The notes under the pieces: model-generated
Databases searched by the model: none
What the model was told of the DNA's origin: nothing
Seen by the model: only the letters and a program-made list of their open reading frames with translations
DNA from: Chitinophagaceae bacterium
GTDB lineage: Bacteria; Bacteroidota; Bacteroidia; Chitinophagales; Chitinophagaceae
Direction of reading: 5' to 3'
DNA length: 14,273 nt
Assembly: GCA_003167015.1 (NCBI GenBank)
Contig: PMUF01000581.1
Location: forward strand, 1-14,273
Translations under genes and position numbers: made by a program
Shown here: positions 1 to 7,074 of the stretch, piece by piece
Position numbering within the stretch: the stretch's first letter is position 1
Layout of the letters: the number at the start of each line of letters is the position of its first letter

Positions 1-23
1 AGAACGGTAACAATTTTTTTCAT
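1..23 (-). CDS. Start of a truncated gene, probable second OmpH-like protein (partial)
   Basis: Only the first seven codons plus two bases are inside the window: ATG at 23-21, reading MKKIVTV. A Lys-Lys-hydrophobic beginning is typical of a Sec signal peptide. The gene follows ompH in the same direction after a 94-base A/T-rich gap. In many Bacteroidota a second skp/ompH paralogue follows the first, so that is the best guess, but it is inferred from context and not visible here. An overlapping ATG at 50-48 opens a different frame (MGLKTNIN) that does not look like a protein start. Confidence 0.5.
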
Positions 24-117
24 TTTGGTTGATGTTTGTTTTTAACCCCATGAACCGATTAAGATCGCTTCATGTTCTTTTATTGTTTTTGTTGTTTGAG
101 AATATTATATGGTGTTT

Positions 118-630
118 TTACTTAATACCCAGGGACTTAATCACATCCTCACTTTTGTCCAGTTTTGGGTCGGCAAATATAACAGTAATTCCTTCACTTT
201 TATCCAAAATAAAATCGTACATCCTGACAACGGCCAGATGCTGGATGGCGTCGTATACCTTGTCCTGAATAGGCTTCACAAGTTCTTGCCGTAATTTAAA
301 TAGATCTCCCTCATAACCAAAGCGTTTGCGTTGCAGATCCCTGACTTCCTTTTCGGCATTGAACAACTGGATCTCCCGCTTCTTCTGCAGCGTATCGCTC
401 AGCATGATCTTTTCCGCGTCATATTCCTTATACATTTTATTCAGTGCCGCCTGCTTGTCGTCGATCTCCTTCTGCCATACCATGGATTGCTGATCCAGCT
501 TTTTCTGGGCATCTTTGTATTCCGGCATTTTTTCCAGGATATATTTGGTGTCTACGACGGCATAGCTTTGGGAATGGGCAGCAAACGCCAGCACCAACAG
601 GCAGGCGATAGACAGAAGTGTTTTTTTCAT
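118..630 (-). CDS. OmpH/Skp family periplasmic chaperone
   Basis: Encodes 170 residues. I start it at the ATG at 630-628 because it opens a canonical signal peptide (MKKTLLSIACLLVLAFAAHS, cleavage around residues 20-22); the frame stays open to 711 upstream but that extension overlaps the end of bamA and would bury the signal peptide. After the signal comes the Skp pattern: a short beta strand (YAVVDTKYILEKMPEYKDA), then a long, charged, Lys/Glu/Gln-rich helical stretch at about residues 35-115 that should form the coiled-coil tentacle, then a final strand with ILDKSEGITVIFADP and DKSEDVIKSLGIK, a common OmpH ending. Skp-type proteins hold unfolded outer-membrane proteins in the periplasm and deliver them to BamA. 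It sits 34 bases after bamA and is probably cotranscribed. Length is normal for the family. Confidence in family is high; the exact client range is unknown. Confidence 0.93.
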   Translation of the reverse strand: MKKTLLSIACLLVLAFAAHSQSYAVVDTKYILEKMPEYKDAQKKLDQQSMVWQKEIDDKQAALNKMYKEYDAEKIMLSDTLQKKREIQLFNAEKEVRDLQRKRFGYEGDLFKLRQELVKPIQDKVYDAIQHLAVVRMYDFILDKSEGITVIFADPKLDKSEDVIKSLGIK

Positions 631-664
631 GGTCGGTGAAATTTTGGACATGAATTTACTCAAA

Positions 665-3493
665 TTAATCCGGTTCGTATCCCAACATAAAGGTAAATCG
701 TGTAGCGCCACTTATTTGCCCGTTCTGGATACGGTCGAGGCCTAAGCCATAGTCAAAGCCCAGCAGACCGAACATGGGAAGGAAGAACCGCATACCCAGG
801 CCGACGGCCCGGCGAAGCTGGAAGGGATTGTAGGTTGTATAATCATACCAGCCGTTCGCCGCCTCGAAGAAAGCCAGCCCATAAATGGTACTGCTGGGGT
901 TGGTGACAAAAGGATAGCGTAATTCGAGGGTGTATTTGTTGAATATGGTAAAGAACTCGGTAGCCTGCGACTGATCCGGGTTGACCTTGGGATTGGAATT
1001 CTGGAAGACCGGATAGCCTCGCAACGAAACGATATCATACCCCAGCAACCCGAAGTTATTCGTCAGACCTGCATCCCCCAGCTGAAAGCGTTCGAAGGGC
1101 GAATACTGGAGGGCTGAGTTATACCGGCCCATAAACCCGTACTTGGCGGAAATCTTCAACACGAACTGTCTGCTCTTGTCCGCCCCCTGGGCATCTCCGA
1201 TCGGCAAATACCAGTCGCTGGTAAACCGAAACTTAGTGTATTCCGGCAGCTTGTAACTGCTGGCCTGCGTAATATCCCGGTCGATCAGCGAATACGGTGG
1301 CGTAAACTGAAAACTCAACAACTGGTTGGACCCCCTGCGCGGATAGATCGGCTGATCGAGATCATACCGGCTGAGCGCCACCTTAAAGCTGAAGTTCGTC
1401 GAAAAGCCGTTGCGGAAAGCACTCGTGAACAATGGATAATTGTTCAGGTCGTATTGCGTATAGTTGACGGAATAGGTCAGCGTGAAGAAATCATCCGGCC
1501 AATGGAGCTGCTTACCCAGGGCAACGGTGACCCCGAAATTCTTCAGGGAGTTACTGTCACTGAACGCATACGTGTTCGTACGGGTATTGAAGCCGCCCGT
1601 CCGGAAGATGCTGCGGTAGAGGCTGAATGTCAGGGAATTTCTTTTCTTGCCTCCCAGCCAGGGTTCTGTAAAGGAGAAGTTATAGGACTGATAGGCCTTA
1701 CCATTGGACTGAACACGAAGGCTCAGCTTCTGGCCGTCGCCTTCCGGCAAAGGCTGCCAGGCATCCTTATGCAGGATATTGGCGAGAGAAAAGTTAGCGA
1801 AAGTGATCCCCACGGTACCCGTCAAACCGATACCTCCACCCCAGCCGGCAGACAATTCCAGCTGGTTGCCCGATTTTTCCTCCACCGTCCAGTTGATATC
1901 CACCGTACCATCGTCCGGGTTAGGGTTAATGCCGGGCTGGATCTTTTCCTGGTTGAAGAAACCGAGGTTGGCAACCTGCCGGGTCGACCGGATGACATCA
2001 CTACGGCTGAACTTGTCGCCGGGTATCGTGAACAATTCCCTGCGGATCACATATTCTTTCGTCTTATCGTTACCGGCAATGGTGACGTTCTTGATAGTCG
2101 CCTGAGGCCCTTCCGCCATCCGGATTTCGAAATCGATCGTATCGTTGTAGACCGCTGTTTCGACCGGATCGACGCGGAAGAAAAGATAGCCGTCATCCTC
2201 ATAGAGATCGCTGATGGCGCCCCCTTCCTGGGTCACCTGCTTGCCCAGTTTCTTGTTCAGAATACCCAGATCATACACATCCCCTTTGTGAATACCGAGG
2301 ATCAGCGTCAGAATAGAATCGGAGTATTTGGTATTCCCTTTCCAGGTAATATTACCGAAATAGTATTTCGCTCCTTCATCCACCTTGATGGCGATGTCCA
2401 TTTTGCCATCGCGGATGACCTGCGTGTCGGCCACGATGGACGCATCACGATAACCCTGTTCGTTATAGTAGTTAATGACGTTTTGTTTGTCTTCCTCATA
2501 CTTGGAGGCGGCGAATTTCGCTCCGCTGAATAGCTTGAACCGGAAATAAGGGTCCAGGAATTCCTTGGTGCTGGTGTAGGACAAAAAGCCCCAGTTGGAG
2601 ATATAATCTCTCAGCGTGACGGAATCGTGCGGGCCATACGGCGTCATATTCGGAGGCGCGAAAAGGGTCAACCGGCTGAGCTCCTTGGTATCTTTCAGCT
2701 GCTTTTTAAGCTGCTGTGAGGTTATGGCTTTGTTGCCAAAAAAACTAATCTCCTCGATCCGGACCTTAGGGCCTTTCTCGATGTTGAACGTCAGGATCTC
2801 GGAGTTTTGTACGGCCGGGTCGTGGGACTCCGTGGTGGTGACCTTGGCATCCTGGTAACCTTTGTCAGAATAGAATTTCTTGATCGCCTGTACAGCCACC
2901 CGTTTCATATTCTCCGTTACGACCCGCCCTTTGATCAGCCCGGTCTTGGTAGTGAGGTCATCCGCATCTCCTTTCTTCACCCCTTTGAAATAAAAATTGG
3001 AAAGCCTTGGTCTTTCCGTCACGTTAATCTCGATATAGACGCTGCTGCCGACTAATTTGGTGTAATAGATGGCGATATCGGCGAAAAGATTCTGCTTCCA
3101 GAGGTTCATGATCGCTTTGCTGAAATTATCGCCGCCGGGAATGGTCACTTTATCGCCCACGGTGAGGCCCGAAATAGAGGTCAGCAGGGATTCGTCCAGG
3201 TATTTGGTGCCGGAGATCTTAATGCCGGCAATGGTGTATTCGTGAGGCGGATTTTTGGAATTGGAGAGTGCCATGAGCTCAGGATCGATGGAAATCCCGG
3301 GATGGGTTGTATCGGCCATGACAGCATGGATGGTATCGGTCAAGCGCGGTTTTGTTGTATCGGAAGTCGACGTTTTTGCGGAGTCAGTCAGATGCGCTTT
3401 TGTAGAATCGTTCACCTGGGCTTTAGCAGCAGTTGTAGTCAGTAAGCAGTAAGTGGTCAGTAAAAAAACACAAAACAGCGATCTTCGTAGCAT
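665..3493 (-). CDS. bamA: Outer membrane protein assembly factor BamA
   Basis: A 942-residue Omp85 protein, the core of the BAM complex that folds and inserts beta-barrel proteins in the outer membrane. Residues 1-25 are a signal peptide ending AAKA. Residues 28-70 are an Asp/Thr/Ser-rich linker built of imperfect repeats. Five POTRA repeats follow at roughly 86-160, 162-242, 244-373, 376-460 and 463-539; the third is enlarged by an insertion near 270-325, as is usual in Bacteroidota. The 16-strand barrel occupies about 540-942. The conserved loop-6 RGY motif (family VRGF/Y) is visible at 825-827, within SLRGYPVFQ. Start is an ATG at 3493; the preceding sequence has no good Shine-Dalgarno. 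It lies 144 bases after uppS, with terminator-like hairpins between, and 34 bases before ompH, its chaperone partner. Larger than E. coli BamA (about 810) mainly through the linker and POTRA3 insertion. Confidence 0.97.
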   Translation of the reverse strand: MLRRSLFCVFLLTTYCLLTTTAAKAQVNDSTKAHLTDSAKTSTSDTTKPRLTDTIHAVMADTTHPGISIDPELMALSNSKNPPHEYTIAGIKISGTKYLDESLLTSISGLTVGDKVTIPGGDNFSKAIMNLWKQNLFADIAIYYTKLVGSSVYIEINVTERPRLSNFYFKGVKKGDADDLTTKTGLIKGRVVTENMKRVAVQAIKKFYSDKGYQDAKVTTTESHDPAVQNSEILTFNIEKGPKVRIEEISFFGNKAITSQQLKKQLKDTKELSRLTLFAPPNMTPYGPHDSVTLRDYISNWGFLSYTSTKEFLDPYFRFKLFSGAKFAASKYEEDKQNVINYYNEQGYRDASIVADTQVIRDGKMDIAIKVDEGAKYYFGNITWKGNTKYSDSILTLILGIHKGDVYDLGILNKKLGKQVTQEGGAISDLYEDDGYLFFRVDPVETAVYNDTIDFEIRMAEGPQATIKNVTIAGNDKTKEYVIRRELFTIPGDKFSRSDVIRSTRQVANLGFFNQEKIQPGINPNPDDGTVDINWTVEEKSGNQLELSAGWGGGIGLTGTVGITFANFSLANILHKDAWQPLPEGDGQKLSLRVQSNGKAYQSYNFSFTEPWLGGKKRNSLTFSLYRSIFRTGGFNTRTNTYAFSDSNSLKNFGVTVALGKQLHWPDDFFTLTYSVNYTQYDLNNYPLFTSAFRNGFSTNFSFKVALSRYDLDQPIYPRRGSNQLLSFQFTPPYSLIDRDITQASSYKLPEYTKFRFTSDWYLPIGDAQGADKSRQFVLKISAKYGFMGRYNSALQYSPFERFQLGDAGLTNNFGLLGYDIVSLRGYPVFQNSNPKVNPDQSQATEFFTIFNKYTLELRYPFVTNPSSTIYGLAFFEAANGWYDYTTYNPFQLRRAVGLGMRFFLPMFGLLGFDYGLGLDRIQNGQISGATRFTFMLGYEPD
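3284..3412 (-). repeat. Degenerate repeats encoding the BamA Asp/Thr-rich linker
   Basis: BamA residues 28-70 contain about three imperfect 14-16-residue units, each with D-S/T-T-K/H followed by LTD: NDSTKAHLTDSAK, SDTTKPRLTDTIHAV and ADTTHPGISID. On the plus strand the units show as related copies around gcgcttttgtagaatcg and gcggttttgttgtatcgg. The block sits between the signal peptide and POTRA1, so it should be a flexible periplasmic tether. Confidence 0.6.
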
Positions 3494-3512
3494 CCAGTCG
3501 GTTTTTTAAATG

Positions 3513-3555
3513 TGCCGGAAACGCGCTTTTAAAAAAATTAGCGCCGTTTCCGGCA
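3513..3555 (-). promoter_or_regulatory. Alternative long hairpin in the bamA leader
   Basis: 3513-3522 is perfectly complementary to 3546-3555 (10 bp, arm tgccggaaac), and after one bulged base 3523-3527 pairs with 3540-3544 (5 bp), closing a 12-base A/T loop. This hairpin uses the same bases (3538-3544) as the 3' arm of the terminator-like stem, so the two folds exclude each other. Its foot is 19 bases from the bamA start codon. The pairing is seen; any regulatory role is inferred. Confidence 0.5.
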
Positions 3556-3565
3556 AAAGCGCTAA
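3531..3565 (-). terminator. Intrinsic-terminator-like hairpin between uppS and bamA
   Basis: Read on the minus strand, 3565-3559 (TTAGCGC) pairs perfectly with 3544-3538 (GCGCTAA), and seven T residues follow at 3537-3531. The 14-base loop contains GCCG-GAAA-CGGC, a stem capped by a GNRA-type tetraloop, as an alternative inner fold. A GC stem followed by a T tract is the form of a Rho-independent terminator. It would partly separate bamA from uppS. No clear promoter is visible downstream of it, so read-through into bamA seems required unless a non-consensus promoter exists. Confidence 0.55.
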
Positions 3566-3637
3566 ATTTTGTCCTTCGGACCACCGCCCGTCAGCGGCTT
3601 GAGGCGGCAAATTAAGGTGATTTATGAAAAGTGTTTG

Positions 3638-4411
3638 TTAAAAAGTAGGCCCAGGGGCGATTAAATCCTTTTGAATCTGCGCACTGGTCTTTCCAAACCG
3701 CCTTTCTCTTCCCTGAAAATCGAGTATGGCTTCATACAGGTTGTTCTTACGGAAGTCCGGCCAGCGAACGCTGGTAAAATACAATTCGGCATAGGCGAGC
3801 TGATATAGCAAAAAGTTACTGATTCGATATTCTCCGCTGGTCCTGATCATCAGTTCCGGGTCGGGAAAATCCCTTGTGGACAGGTATTGCTGCAGCGTGT
3901 CCTGGGTGATCGAGGCCGGATCGAGCTTTTCGGAACGGACATCCTGCGCCAGACTCTTGACAGCTTCGGTCAACTCCCAGCGGCTGCTGTAACTCAATGC
4001 CATCACGAGGTTGAGCCCCTGGTTGCCGGCTGTCAGCTCAAGCGCTTCACGGAGTTCCCTACTGGCGTACTCGGGCAGCATAGTCATATCTCCGATCACA
4101 TGCAGCCGGATATTGTTCTTGTTCAGGGTCTCGACCTCCTTGCGGATGGTTTCTACCAGCAATTCCATCAACCCGGTGACCTCATAGGCCGGCCGGTCCC
4201 AGTTCTCCGTGGAAAAAGCATAGAGGGTCAGATAGCCGATACCCAGTTCCGCACAACCTTCTACGATATCCCGTACGCTCTCCACCCCATGAAAATGCCC
4301 GAATAGCCTATCCTGGCCTTTTTCCTGGGCCCACCTGCCATTCCCATCCATAATGATAGCAATATGGCGGGGCAGCTTTCCCAAATCTATTTTTTCTCTC
4401 AACCCATCCAT
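3638..4411 (-). CDS. uppS: Isoprenyl transferase (undecaprenyl diphosphate synthase)
   Basis: Encodes 257 residues of the cis-prenyltransferase family, which adds isopentenyl diphosphate units to farnesyl diphosphate to make the C55 lipid carrier used for peptidoglycan and other surface glycans; cytoplasmic, membrane-associated. Family signatures are all present: HIAIIMDGNGRWA at 16-28 with catalytic Asp22, FGHFHGVESVRDI, LYAFSTENWDRP, and near the C terminus MIRTSGEYRISNFLLYQ then AYAELYFT and WPDF. I prefer the ATG at 4411: it is preceded by AGAGG six bases upstream and gives the usual N terminus. A GTG seven codons upstream (4432) would only be possible if transcription starts earlier, and it overlaps the putative promoter. 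Its neighbours downstream (bamA, ompH) and upstream (PorG-like) are the usual ones in Bacteroidota. Confidence 0.96.
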   Translation of the reverse strand: MDGLREKIDLGKLPRHIAIIMDGNGRWAQEKGQDRLFGHFHGVESVRDIVEGCAELGIGYLTLYAFSTENWDRPAYEVTGLMELLVETIRKEVETLNKNNIRLHVIGDMTMLPEYASRELREALELTAGNQGLNLVMALSYSSRWELTEAVKSLAQDVRSEKLDPASITQDTLQQYLSTRDFPDPELMIRTSGEYRISNFLLYQLAYAELYFTSVRWPDFRKNNLYEAILDFQGRERRFGKTSAQIQKDLIAPGPTF

Positions 4412-4431
4412 AAAAAGCCTCTTAAGGGCCA

Positions 4432-4439
4432 CAAATATA
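4432..4439 (-). promoter_or_regulatory. Candidate Bacteroidota -7 element upstream of uppS
   Basis: The minus strand reads TATATTTG, an exact TAnnTTTG match, 20 bases before the preferred uppS ATG. No TTTG is found 17-23 bases further upstream, where the repeat region lies, so this is a half-match only. If used, the GTG start option for uppS is excluded. Confidence 0.45.
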
Positions 4440-4440
4440 G

Positions 4441-4562
4441 GGGATTTGCGCTCCGCCCGCTAATTCGCGCTCGGGCGTATTGCAAAAAGTCGCCTCTCGC
4501 GCGAATTAATAATGATTGCCCTACCGGGCGTAGCGGGCTCCGCCGCTACTGGGCGCTCGGGC
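4441..4562 (-). repeat. REP-like GC-rich repeat cluster between uppS and the DUF6089 gene
   Basis: Contains two direct copies of a 26-27-base sequence, 4450-4476 and 4537-4562, differing at a few positions (plus strand core gctccgccc/gctaattcgcgctcgggc versus gctccgc/cgctactgggcgctcgggc). It also contains two inverted repeats: taattcgcgc at 4461-4470 with its exact complement at 4499-4508, and gtagcgg at 4530-4536 with ccgctac at 4543-4549. Neither hairpin is followed by a T tract, so they are not simple terminators. The last six codons of the upstream gene, including its stop, lie in the second copy. The form is like extragenic palindromic repeats; whether it is dispersed in the genome cannot be judged from one window. 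Confidence 0.6.
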
Positions 4563-5394
4563 ATTTGTAGGACATAATGTTAAAGGAAACAAAAATTACC
4601 CCCGTCACCCAGCTGTCATTCTGGTTGGAATAACCCCGCTGACGGCCCTGGATGCCAATGGGTGTACCGGTTGCATAAGAGCGGTCTTCCAGCTGATACC
4701 AGATGGTGGGCTGACCGTTGGGTAAATAGTGTGGCTGGGCATTGGGCGCATACGTGCCGCTGACATCGTCGATATAATCGGTGGTGGTAAAGCGATAGAC
4801 GATTTCCGCCCCGATGTTGACCCGGCGGCTGATGTTATACTTGACTCCTGCCCCCATAGGAAAACAGACCGCCAGCGGAGCATATTCCTTCGGATAGCCC
4901 GGCGTCCCCTGGCCTTCCGTGCCCAGCGGCCGCAAATAAATTTTCTGGCCGTTCAGGTACGTATAGGGGTTGTAATAAAAGGTACCGATGCCGAAGGTGA
5001 TATAGGGCGTGAACCGATGTGTTTCGCTGCCCGGAATGAACTTGAAGAAATTGAAGTCACCCTGCACGGCCAGCTCGTAAATATTGGTATTGAAGCTGAG
5101 ATTTCGCCTGTACATGAACTCGTTATAGGAATTGTACTTGTCGGAATAGGCCAGAAAAGTATAGTTGGCCTCCACCCGGAGGGCCACATAACCGCCGAAC
5201 TGTTTACGAAAAAAGGCCCCGAAAGCTATATTCGGGGTATTGAACCGGGGATTGGGATTGAGATCTCCGAAATACTGCGATGCCCCGACATTGAAACCAT
5301 ATTCCCCTTCATGTACGAATGCCTGTTCCTGTGCACACGCCCGCAGACCGAACCAACCAACGAGCAGGGCGCAGAAAATTACTCTTTTCATCAT
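4546..5394 (-). CDS. DUF6089 outer membrane beta-barrel protein, PorG-like
   Basis: Encodes 282 residues. The signal peptide is at 1-22 (hydrophobic core VIFCALLVGWFGL, cleavage near ACA-QEQ). The mature part has alternating aromatic and polar strands, GEYGFNVGASQYFGDLNPN at the start, RFTPYITFGIGTFYYNP in the middle, PMGAGVKYNISRRVNIGAEIVYR later, and an ending SYKCPSAQ. These features and the position between nadK and uppS/bamA match the DUF6089 family, whose flavobacterial and Porphyromonas members include the T9SS outer-membrane component PorG; I infer a barrel of about eight strands in the outer membrane. A T9SS role is plausible because a T9SS cargo gene is present in the window, but it is not shown by the sequence. 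Two ATGs in tandem (5394 and 5391) could each start it. The stop and the final residues fall in the neighbouring palindromic repeat. Confidence 0.8.
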   Translation of the reverse strand: MMKRVIFCALLVGWFGLRACAQEQAFVHEGEYGFNVGASQYFGDLNPNPRFNTPNIAFGAFFRKQFGGYVALRVEANYTFLAYSDKYNSYNEFMYRRNLSFNTNIYELAVQGDFNFFKFIPGSETHRFTPYITFGIGTFYYNPYTYLNGQKIYLRPLGTEGQGTPGYPKEYAPLAVCFPMGAGVKYNISRRVNIGAEIVYRFTTTDYIDDVSGTYAPNAQPHYLPNGQPTIWYQLEDRSYATGTPIGIQGRQRGYSNQNDSWVTGVIFVSFNIMSYKCPSAQ

Positions 5395-5497
5395 GATATA
5401 AAAAAATAACCTGATACGAAAACGAATTTTGTGAACTTTTCGTTTGCCAGGTTTCTAATTGATATGTTAAAAAAGCATGCCAAAGGTGAAAGGCAAC

Positions 5498-6376
5498 TCA
5501 ATTCCGGGTATCCAAACCCCAGGACAGTTTACCCCGTAAGGTTTGAAGGAAATTATTCTCATTCAGGCGAATGAGGCTCAACGTAAAGGACTCGCTCCGG
5601 ACCGCCAGCTGGACTTGTTTGTCTACGATTTCCTTTCTCGAATCCAGCACACAAATGAAGTTTTCAGCCCTTCCTTCCACTTCGAATGAAATGATATTGT
5701 TATCCGGCACCACGATCGGGCGCACATTCAGGTTGTGGGGCGCCACCGGAGTAATGACAAAACTGGTCGATTCGGGAAAGACGACAGGCCCCCCGCAGCT
5801 CAGCGAATAGCCGGTAGATCCCGTCGGCGTCGCTACGATCAATCCATCGGCCCAGTAGGTGTTGAGGAATTCTCCATTGAGATAGGTATGGATCTTGATC
5901 ATCGGCGAAGTATCTGTCTTATGAATAGCAAACTCATTGAGACCATATGGCACATCCCCGAACAGAGGCCGGTTGGCGTCAAGGTGAATCAACGACCGCT
6001 TGTCTACCACGAAAGTACGGTTGGCCAATGCTGTGACGGCCGTCGTCAGCTCCTCCTTCCCGATGCTGGCGAGAAATCCCAGGCGCCCGAAATTAATACC
6101 CACCACGGGGATGTTCTTGTCCCGCACAAGAGTGACAGTATCCAGCAGCGTGCCGTCACCACCCAAACTGATCAGGAATTCAATGGAATCATCCAGGTCG
6201 GCGGACTCCCGGAAAGTGCCGATATCTGAAGGCAGTACGAAAGCCGATCCGATCTGTTCCAGGAAAGGCTGATAAATCACCGGCTGCAAGTGTTGCCGGA
6301 TCAATTCGTCGAATAGTCGTTGAACGCCGCCCTGCTGCTCATATTCTATCACCCGGCTGTAAATGGCTACTTTCAC
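5498..6376 (-). CDS. nadK: NAD kinase
   Basis: Encodes 292 residues of the NAD kinase family, which phosphorylates the 2' hydroxyl of NAD with ATP to give NADP in the cytoplasm. The GGDGT motif is at 72-76 with catalytic Asp74, followed by NFGRLGFLAS at 95-104, the conserved NE at 147-148, and ADGLIVATPTGSTGYSLSCGGP at about 176-197, which carries the nucleotide-binding residues. The C-terminal part contains ITPVAPHNLNVRPIVVPD. The start codon is GTG at 6376, read V/M-KVAIYSR, matching the usual MKIAIYGR-type beginning; there is no in-frame ATG nearby. It begins 3 bases after the TAA of the CBS gene, so the two are surely cotranscribed and probably translationally coupled. Length and motifs are complete. 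Confidence 0.97.
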   Translation of the reverse strand: MKVAIYSRVIEYEQQGGVQRLFDELIRQHLQPVIYQPFLEQIGSAFVLPSDIGTFRESADLDDSIEFLISLGGDGTLLDTVTLVRDKNIPVVGINFGRLGFLASIGKEELTTAVTALANRTFVVDKRSLIHLDANRPLFGDVPYGLNEFAIHKTDTSPMIKIHTYLNGEFLNTYWADGLIVATPTGSTGYSLSCGGPVVFPESTSFVITPVAPHNLNVRPIVVPDNNIISFEVEGRAENFICVLDSRKEIVDKQVQLAVRSESFTLSLIRLNENNFLQTLRGKLSWGLDTRN

Positions 6377-6379
6377 TAA

Positions 6380-7042
6380 TTAAATATTCAGGTAATTCAT
6401 CAAATGGTCGTAATTGTTGCGCAATTCATTCTCGTACAATTCTTCCCCAAAATAATATTTGACCTGGTATTCGTACCGCTGGAAAGTGGCGACAATATCG
6501 GAAATTTCGGCCTTGTTGATCCTCAAAGTGACGTAGAAATTGCCGGAAGGAGTATCCGAATAAGTATTGAGTTGAATGATCTGGGCGTCATTGGTCTCTA
6601 CCAGCTTGCTGATCTCGGTAAATGCAAAGCTGACCTTTTCCATTTCAAGGACAATGATGCCGCCGGCATCGTTGACCCCGCAGACGCGGCCTAAATGTTT
6701 CAGCAGGTCCGTTGCAATGATAGCGCCGGTATACTCCGAGTCGTTGGCGACAACCGGGATCAGCGTGAGCCCGTTCTCATTGACCAGTTGCACCGCCTCG
6801 AAGAAAAAGGCTTCGGCATGAGCAACGATGGCGGAGAAGCCAGGTTGCAGTACCGACAGCAACGTACTGTCATCTTCTACATTCAGCAGGTCTTCTTCGC
6901 TGACCAGTCCGGCCAATTTGTCCTCCGTAACGACCGGCAGATGAGTGACATGAAAATCCGCCATCAGATCCAGGGCCTGAGCGACCGGGTCATTCAGATG
7001 CAGGGAAGGGATAGCGACAGATATGATTTCTTTGTTTAGCAA
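6380..7042 (-). CDS. CBS-pair protein with C-terminal ACT-like domain
   Basis: Encodes 220 residues. Two CBS motifs are visible, about 8-60 (LHLNDPVAQALDLMADFHVT then HLPVV and LAGLVSEEDLL) and 67-124 (EAVQLVNENGLTLIPVV then YTGAIIATDLL). CBS pairs typically bind adenine nucleotides. The remaining part, about 133-206 (GGIIVLEMEKVSFAFTEISK, then NTYSDTPSGNFYVTLRINK and the strand YEYQVKYYFGEE), has the beta-alpha-beta pattern of an ACT-like regulatory domain. No catalytic domain is present. The start is TTG at 7042, giving MLNKEIIS...IPSLHLND, a beginning I recognise for this Bacteroidota family; the next ATG (codon 27) would cut into the first CBS motif. Position directly ahead of nadK, 3 bases apart, suggests it senses nucleotides for NAD(P) metabolism; this is inference. 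Confidence 0.88.
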   Translation of the reverse strand: MLNKEIISVAIPSLHLNDPVAQALDLMADFHVTHLPVVTEDKLAGLVSEEDLLNVEDDSTLLSVLQPGFSAIVAHAEAFFFEAVQLVNENGLTLIPVVANDSEYTGAIIATDLLKHLGRVCGVNDAGGIIVLEMEKVSFAFTEISKLVETNDAQIIQLNTYSDTPSGNFYVTLRINKAEISDIVATFQRYEYQVKYYFGEELYENELRNNYDHLMNYLNI

Positions 7043-7074
7043 TATTTCTTTGTTATAAGTAAAGACGAAATAAA

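Noticed and set aside
29..294. Small plus-strand frames over the ompH end
   Set aside because: Antisense to ompH and the A/T-rich gap, without a credible start or protein-like composition.
631..711. N-terminal extension of OmpH
   Set aside because: It would overlap the end of bamA and place 27 non-signal residues before a perfect signal peptide.
1454..2533. Long open frame (359 codons) on the plus strand
   Set aside because: It is fully antisense to bamA, shows no family motifs or start signals, and is explained by codon bias of the real gene. Similar antisense frames over nadK, cvpA, yqeY and murA were rejected for the same reason.
3533..3570. Plus-strand terminator
   Set aside because: The plus-strand hairpin is followed by only four T and no plus-strand gene precedes it; the seven-T tract is on the minus strand.
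4461..4508. 10-bp inverted repeat as a terminator of the DUF6089 gene
   Set aside because: No T tract follows on either strand; described as part of the repeat cluster instead.
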